Assembly (NCBI GenBank): GCA_001661515.1
Contig: LUVW01000007.1
Coordinates: forward strand, 925,455 to 989,454
DNA from: Capniomyces stellatus
Taxonomy: Eukaryota; Kickxellomycota; Harpellomycetes; Harpellales; Legeriomycetaceae
Reading direction: 5' to 3'
Length of the DNA stretch: 64,000 bases
Shown: one piece after another, positions 59,303 to 64,000 of the stretch
Layout of the letters: every line of letters starts with the position of its first letter
How positions within the stretch are numbered: position 1 is the first letter of the stretch
Program-made: the position numbers and the translations under genes
Notes under the pieces: model-generated
Databases searched by the model: none
Told to the model about the DNA's origin: nothing
What the model saw: the letters and a program-made list of their open reading frames with translations, nothing else

Positions 59303-59895
59303 GCTTTTTAGTTTGCATGAATTTTTTCAGCTCGTAATTTATTTATTTTTGTGAAATTTTGGATTTGGAAAAGTTGGCTGAAAAGTTGGTTTAATAAAGC
59401 TTTTATTCTACAAAATGATGATGCTTTTGCATAAATGTCTTGGATTACAGTTTGCAATGGATATTGTAATGAGAAATAATAACTTACAAAGGCAGAAAAA
59501 AAGATACAGTGTAGGTGAGAAGGTGAGAAAGATATAACTGAGTTGGGGCCATTGGCTGATTTAGTTTGATTCGAGCAGATCCAACAAAGACGCAGTAATA
59601 TATCTGTGTTTTTGTTTTTTTTGTTCCACTTTGAAATGTATTATTATTGTATTTGTAATTTTGGCCACTTATTTGTCAGCCGGTTTTAGCTTTAAACTGA
59701 CTAAAGCAAAGCAAAAATTGCATTGATTCTTGGCAATATATTTTAAACCCATATATTACTCTTCCAGAAAAATTATCGGAGCAAGTTGCAGTTCTTTTAA
59801 TAAAAGTTAGAAATAAAATACAACAATCAAAATCGAGTCAATCGAGGTTTAAAACAAAATAAAATAGAATAAAACAATCAAAGCATACCAAAGAG
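59303..59895. other. Intergenic between tandem paralogues
   Basis: About 590 bp without a gene; it holds the 3' UTR of paralogue A and the promoter of paralogue B. AT-rich, with no clear TATA box near 59896. Confidence 0.55.
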
Positions 59896-60884
59896 ATGGC
59901 ACAAGCTAAACCTGCGCCTTGGAGGCAAGTTATTTCCGATTCGATTAAAGCGCATTTCGAAAGTAATCAGGGGCCAGGTAACTGCAGCGTCAGTACTTTA
60001 CTCTTCTTTTCTTCAATTTTCTACCTGGGTTCAAAGTTACCTCATTATGGCCATCCGGTTTAGCTTTATATTAAGAGATAAAAATGAATAAACCATAGTT
60101 GTCGCAAGTCTAGCAACGGTTACAAAAGATAACAAGGCCAGGGTGAGAACGTTAGTTTTTAGAGGGTTTTTGGGCGAGGAAGAACCACAATTTTTTCCCA
60201 AGACAAAATATACCTCAGATTTGCTAGTTTTTAGCACTCACTTGAAGACTGAAAAAGTAGAACAGCTGAAAAACAACAACAATGCTGAGTGTTCAATGTA
60301 AGCCTCAGTTAGTAAAGTTGTATTTTTTCTAAACCAAAGCTGTGTTGGTTCTAAATAACGCAGACTAGCGTAGTGTTTAGACTTGACTTATGAAAGCTGT
60401 CGGGTAATGTAGGTGGTTTGGGAATTCATCTGAGCAATTTCGTTTTTCAGGGAGAATGGATATCATTACTCAGGCTCCAGAATGTGGTCTTTCGACGTTC
60501 AATGTAGCAAAGCATCTGTATCCATCAGTTGCACTAAACGAGAACGGCTTGGACGCAGCCAAGACTGTTACTGATGAGCTAAAAGAAGGGCCGATAGAAG
60601 AGCTTGATCTGAGTAAAGTGTGCTTAAACTCACTTAACCAACATTCTGATGATCTTAAAATGTGGTTTGTTGGTCCATCGCCAGGCAAACCGGTGGCTAG
60701 TAGTCCAAAAACGAGTTTGCCAAAAGATCAGGATAAGCTGAATGAGTTGGCAATGCGCAACTTTGGTTTGCTGGTTTTACAGGTTGAAAAACTTGACTAC
60801 TGTGGCCTTGCAGGCACTCATCAAAGAACCATATATTCAGAGACCAGTGGCGGTACCTGGGAGGCTGTCGATGTCATTCCATAG
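59896..60884 (+). CDS. FMN-binding PNPOx-like protein (Alr4036 type), paralogue B, 3 exons
   Basis: Exons 59896-59977, 60099-60297 and 60413-60884, giving 250 residues. It is closer to the family consensus than paralogue A: APWRQVISDSI, VVASLATVTKDNKARVRTLVFRGFLG, DLLVFSTHLKTEKVEQL, WWFGNSSEQFRFSGR, and the C-terminal FGLLVLQVEKLDY with a GGTWEAVDVIP end. Both introns sit at the same sites and in the same phases as in paralogue A, and exon 2 is exactly 199 nt in both. No signal peptide. Probably a cytosolic flavin-dependent oxidoreductase of unknown substrate. Tail to tail with the acyl-CoA oxidase gene. Confidence 0.9.
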
Positions 60885-61273
60885 ACACATGAACGTGTAT
60901 TCTTGTTTTTCTACATTATATTGGCGGACTTGGCATAGTCTTGCTACTAATTTTTTTCTTCTTTTTTTTAGTTGTGAATTTTGTAGTTTACCGAATTTGT
61001 CAAATCCAGATCTCATCGGAAGAGTAATGATAGCAGTGTTAACGTTGATTTTGAAGTTAATTCCTGTGTTTATTTTGAGCATGTGGTTAAACTGTTCGAG
61101 TAAAACTGCGCTCTTTTCAGATCAAGAGCCAACTAAATATGAATTAAAATAGACTAGGACAAAACCAATCAAGTAAAATAAAGTTCGAAACAAAAAGGGA
61201 ATTTCTCATTAAAAAAAATAAAATAGAAAGAGCCTCACACTTGGTGAAATAATATCGAGCTTATTATGGAGAC
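60885..61273. other. Convergent intergenic region
   Basis: About 390 bp between two stop codons on opposite strands. Short frames cover it in part but show no coding signature. Confidence 0.55.
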
Positions 61274-63178
61274 TTAGAGTCTTGGTCTGTTGTAGAAGTT
61301 GGCACCGTCATATCCATACCCAAAGTTTCTGTTTTCTGGCCAGCCAGAGACAATGGGATTTCTAATGATCTCGTCAGGAATGCCAAATGACTCTACCAAA
61401 TATGGAGCCTGATTAGCCAGATCGTTAACAGCATCGGTCTTTGCCTCGTAAATCTGGTCACCTTTTTCTGGGGTGAAAACACCGTTGACAAACAGATAGC
61501 CTAGGTCTTTCTCGATACAGTCAAGCATAAACGTACGGATAACCTTGATAAGAACTTGTTTTGATGACCCAGAAACACTGCCCATCACTTTGCGCATTTC
61601 GTTTGCGCAAATGTACTCGCCATAGGACTTTGCGCACTTTTGGATGAGCCTGGCCTCCTCGTTGACCCAGGTCTCAGACGCGCTTTGGCCTTGGTCCTGC
61701 CTGCGGTTGAGTTTTGCGCCCAGCTTGTTGATTCTGCTAACAAATCTGAAAACCATCACATCAAATAGGGATTCGACGTTGTTTGGGTTCATTGAGCCCT
61801 TTGTTGGTTGGGTGCCATTCAGGTATTGAGGAATTTTGAAGGTGTTTTTGCCAAACCCTTCCAAAAGCTCTCTAGTAACAAACTGCTGCAAAACAGAGTT
61901 GTCGCCTTCAGATGTAACGCCAGCGTGGCCAATGCCGATCACTGATGACCAGCGGTACCAATTGTGCTGTCCCTGTCCAGATGACTTTTCTTTGCATACA
62001 GATGCAGTGCGCTCGGTGTGCCAGGTGACTAGGGCTTTGATGGCGTTGCAGATAACAATTGCGTCCTTGCTAGTAGGTCCTTGCTGTTGCCAAACATTTT
62101 TAGCGTGGTTTAATCCAAAGTTGTAAGCAATTGTTTTGGCCAAAAGCGGAACGAGCACATCCTTTTGATGATAAAAGTTGGATCTGCTGTTGGCAAATCC
62201 GTTGGTGGTGTTGGGGTTGCTGTAAAACCATGGCGCCTTGATGGCTATTCCCAGTGCAGTTTTGGCAGCTGAGAGACTGGCGCTGGCAACAAACAACCTG
62301 GAAACCAGTATTTGGTCAGCAATCTTGGCGTACCTGTCTTGAACAATTGGGATTTTTGAGGAAAATACACCATGCTCATCAATGTTTGAGTATCTGTTTA
62401 GCAAGTATTCCCGAGGAATGCGAACATTGCTGAACCCAAACCCACCGCTTTCAAGAGAATTCCCAAGAGAGTTCCAGCTGGATTTATTAAAGGTGATGCC
62501 GGGATAAAAACCTGAGCCATCGCCTCTAACCTTTACTAAAAATGCATGAACACCCTCATTTGCACCGTTGACAATAAGGTGGGCATACACAATAGCCCAG
62601 TCCTGGTGGCCATCTCTCCCGTTGGTAACCCACGAGTTTTGGCTGTTCATTGGTGAGTTGATGATGATTCCACCACTGCGTTTATCATAAACAGCAGTAG
62701 CTTCCAGGTCAGAGAAGTTGTGTCCATAACCATTTGCGGAGTGTGGATACCACCCAGAGTTTTCCCAGCTGTTCAAGCCCTTGAACATCTGCTGGTGGTA
62801 ATCGGTACCAAGTCTAAGAACAGTGCCACCAAACATGTTGTAGTTTGCAGCAATGTTGTTTTGCGAGGCTCCGTCAGTAAATCCCATAATCTCGTTGACT
62901 GCAAGAGCATTGAGTGGGTTGTTTTCAAAATCATTGAATGAGATGAACCCATTATCGCCAATAGACTGATACTTTTTGAAAGCCCAATCTCTATCCTGGC
63001 TAAAACTGTTTCCAAAGCGTGGAACAAACAAGCTGTTGTAGTTTTTGGAAATGAACCCACGCAAATTTCTGCGGTTGTCTCTGTTATCAGGTTCCAGAAG
63101 CTGGTTGATTTCATCTGCATCAAAAGCAGGAGACGAGCCTTGGATTGGCGTTGGTAAAGTAGTTTTGGTGAAAAGCAT
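61274..63178 (-). CDS. Acyl-CoA oxidase/dehydrogenase-family enzyme
   Basis: 634 residues, intron-less. It has the two-part acyl-CoA oxidase layout. The N-terminal half is a helical then beta domain with SANGYGHNFSDLEATAVYD and GVHAFLVKVRG (flavin/substrate domain). Next come VRIPREYLLNRY and DRYAKIADQILVSRLF, typical of acyl-CoA oxidases. The C-terminal half includes GHAGVTSEGDNSVLQQF, where the Glu of EGDN is the expected catalytic base. It probably oxidises acyl-CoA to trans-2-enoyl-CoA with O2 as acceptor, the first step of peroxisomal beta-oxidation. The last three residues, PRL, are a weak match to the peroxisomal PTS1 tripeptide, so localisation is uncertain. The start at 63178 gives normal length; no obvious mitochondrial presequence. 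Confidence 0.9.
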   Translation of the reverse strand: MLFTKTTLPTPIQGSSPAFDADEINQLLEPDNRDNRRNLRGFISKNYNSLFVPRFGNSFSQDRDWAFKKYQSIGDNGFISFNDFENNPLNALAVNEIMGFTDGASQNNIAANYNMFGGTVLRLGTDYHQQMFKGLNSWENSGWYPHSANGYGHNFSDLEATAVYDKRSGGIIINSPMNSQNSWVTNGRDGHQDWAIVYAHLIVNGANEGVHAFLVKVRGDGSGFYPGITFNKSSWNSLGNSLESGGFGFSNVRIPREYLLNRYSNIDEHGVFSSKIPIVQDRYAKIADQILVSRLFVASASLSAAKTALGIAIKAPWFYSNPNTTNGFANSRSNFYHQKDVLVPLLAKTIAYNFGLNHAKNVWQQQGPTSKDAIVICNAIKALVTWHTERTASVCKEKSSGQGQHNWYRWSSVIGIGHAGVTSEGDNSVLQQFVTRELLEGFGKNTFKIPQYLNGTQPTKGSMNPNNVESLFDVMVFRFVSRINKLGAKLNRRQDQGQSASETWVNEEARLIQKCAKSYGEYICANEMRKVMGSVSGSSKQVLIKVIRTFMLDCIEKDLGYLFVNGVFTPEKGDQIYEAKTDAVNDLANQAPYLVESFGIPDEIIRNPIVSGWPENRNFGYGYDGANFYNRPRL

Positions 63179-64000
63179 TTTTTTATCTTATTATTGTTTG
63201 TTGAAACTTTGGTTGATTTTTATTATTATTTCGTAGATGATAAACGTTGTAAAATCTTGAAGACTCCAGTGAACATTGGAAACTGGAGAATTCATCGTGT
63301 ATTTATATGTTTTTTATTCTGGGCTGCAGTGAGGGATTCCCCAAGTGTTAGTAAAAAAAACAGTTGGGTTTGTGATATAGAGCAAAAAGAGGTTATTGCA
63401 GTGTTCTATATGCGATTAAGCTTAGATATTTTTGAGTTTGAAAAAAAAAAAAAAGAAAGAAAAAGTTTTATGGAGTATCAAGGACATATACTGGTGTTTG
63501 TAAAGTGTGTGTGTTAAGTAGAGGTGAGTGTATGTATGTTTTGGGATAGTGAAGGCGTGATATTTATTGTTTACTAGAGTAAAACAAGGCGAGTTTTTAT
63601 ATGTATTTTTAGTTTGGTATTAAAACTGTCTGGCCACCAATGTCAGCAGACGACGAACAAGTTGAAATATCTTGTAATATTAAACGATTTACAGAAGCAG
63701 GAACTTGTGTTTACGTTGTATTTTCACTTTAGGCTTTACCTGTTAGTGTAGTGATTCTGGCACTGCAACACTGGCCCATTTAACGTGTGTACTTAAAGAA
63801 TACGATGTATATATATAAAAATAAAAAAGAGACTTGGCTTGACATAACATTGAAAAGCTTTAATTCTTATTATGTTTGACTGAGCATTTTACGTTTCCTT
63901 CCTAAAGGATCAGAGTTACAGAGACTAAACTAGCACTATATTGTATATGCACATACAAGTTGACAGGGAAAAGCAAAAAAAAAAAAAAAGAAAAAAAAAA
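63179..64000. other. Window end, promoter side of acyl-CoA oxidase
   Basis: About 820 bp upstream of the oxidase gene, reaching the window edge, with A runs in the last 30 bp. An open plus-strand frame (63194-63517) lacks coding signature. No gene seen. Confidence 0.45.

Noticed and set aside
63194..63517. 107-codon plus-strand frame upstream of acyl-CoA oxidase
   Set aside because: Poly-lysine from an A run, aromatic-rich noise and no domain; it occupies the likely promoter of the minus-strand gene.
1..64000. CRISPR arrays, rRNA genes or bacterial-type operons
   Set aside because: No regularly spaced repeats of suitable length and no rRNA-like sequence; the spliced gene structure is eukaryotic throughout.

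Overview
The window is nuclear DNA of a eukaryote. It has spliced protein genes (GT..AG introns, mostly about 80-260 bp), one intron-less tRNA gene with internal A and B boxes, AT-rich intergenic DNA full of A/T runs, and single-gene transcription units on both strands. The gene set (sphingosine-1-phosphate lyase, DOG/GPP-type HAD phosphatase, ETF-ubiquinone oxidoreductase, acyl-CoA oxidase, exosome Mtr3, Ecdysoneless/SGT1) and the compact layout suggest a fungus. Serine/asparagine-rich inserts, AT richness and an SZT2-like gene point to an early-diverging lineage rather than Dikarya. That placement is inference, not read directly from the sequence.

Layout. 0.6-4.4 kb: Ecdysoneless/SGT1 homologue and a degenerate calmodulin-like protein, both minus strand. 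4.4-7.6 kb: gene-poor, with tRNA-Phe(GAA). 7.6-9.8 kb: five-exon sphingosine-1-phosphate lyase. 10.0-10.7 kb: a decayed non-LTR reverse-transcriptase relic with a short motif that recurs beside the tRNA. 11.0-14.7 kb: a three-exon PX-BAR-like sorting nexin candidate with a long disordered tail. 14.7-18.7 kb: long AT-rich spacer with two hairpin-forming inverted repeats. 18.7-19.5 kb: HAD phosphatase. 20.66-45.34 kb: one uninterrupted 24.7-kb reading frame for 8,226 residues whose N-terminus has the organisation of SZT2, the scaffold of the KICSTOR/GATOR1 mTORC1-regulating system. 45.6-46.2 kb: small secreted protein. 47.7-53.2 kb: four small spliced genes, including exosome subunit Mtr3; the others are unidentified. 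54.1-56.3 kb: ETF-QO. 58.2-60.9 kb: tandem duplicate FMN-binding (Alr4036-type PNPOx-like) genes. 61.3-63.2 kb: acyl-CoA oxidase.

Function. There is no operon-like logic. ETF-QO and acyl-CoA oxidase both serve fatty-acid or amino-acid catabolism, and S1P lyase links sphingolipids to phosphoethanolamine, but these are separate units. The standout is the SZT2-like giant gene: more than twice the usual length of the family (about 3,400 residues in animals), without a visible intron, and swollen by Ser/Asn-rich inserts. Exon boundaries were deduced by hand from splice consensus, reading-frame phase and family similarity. No expression data or searches were available.
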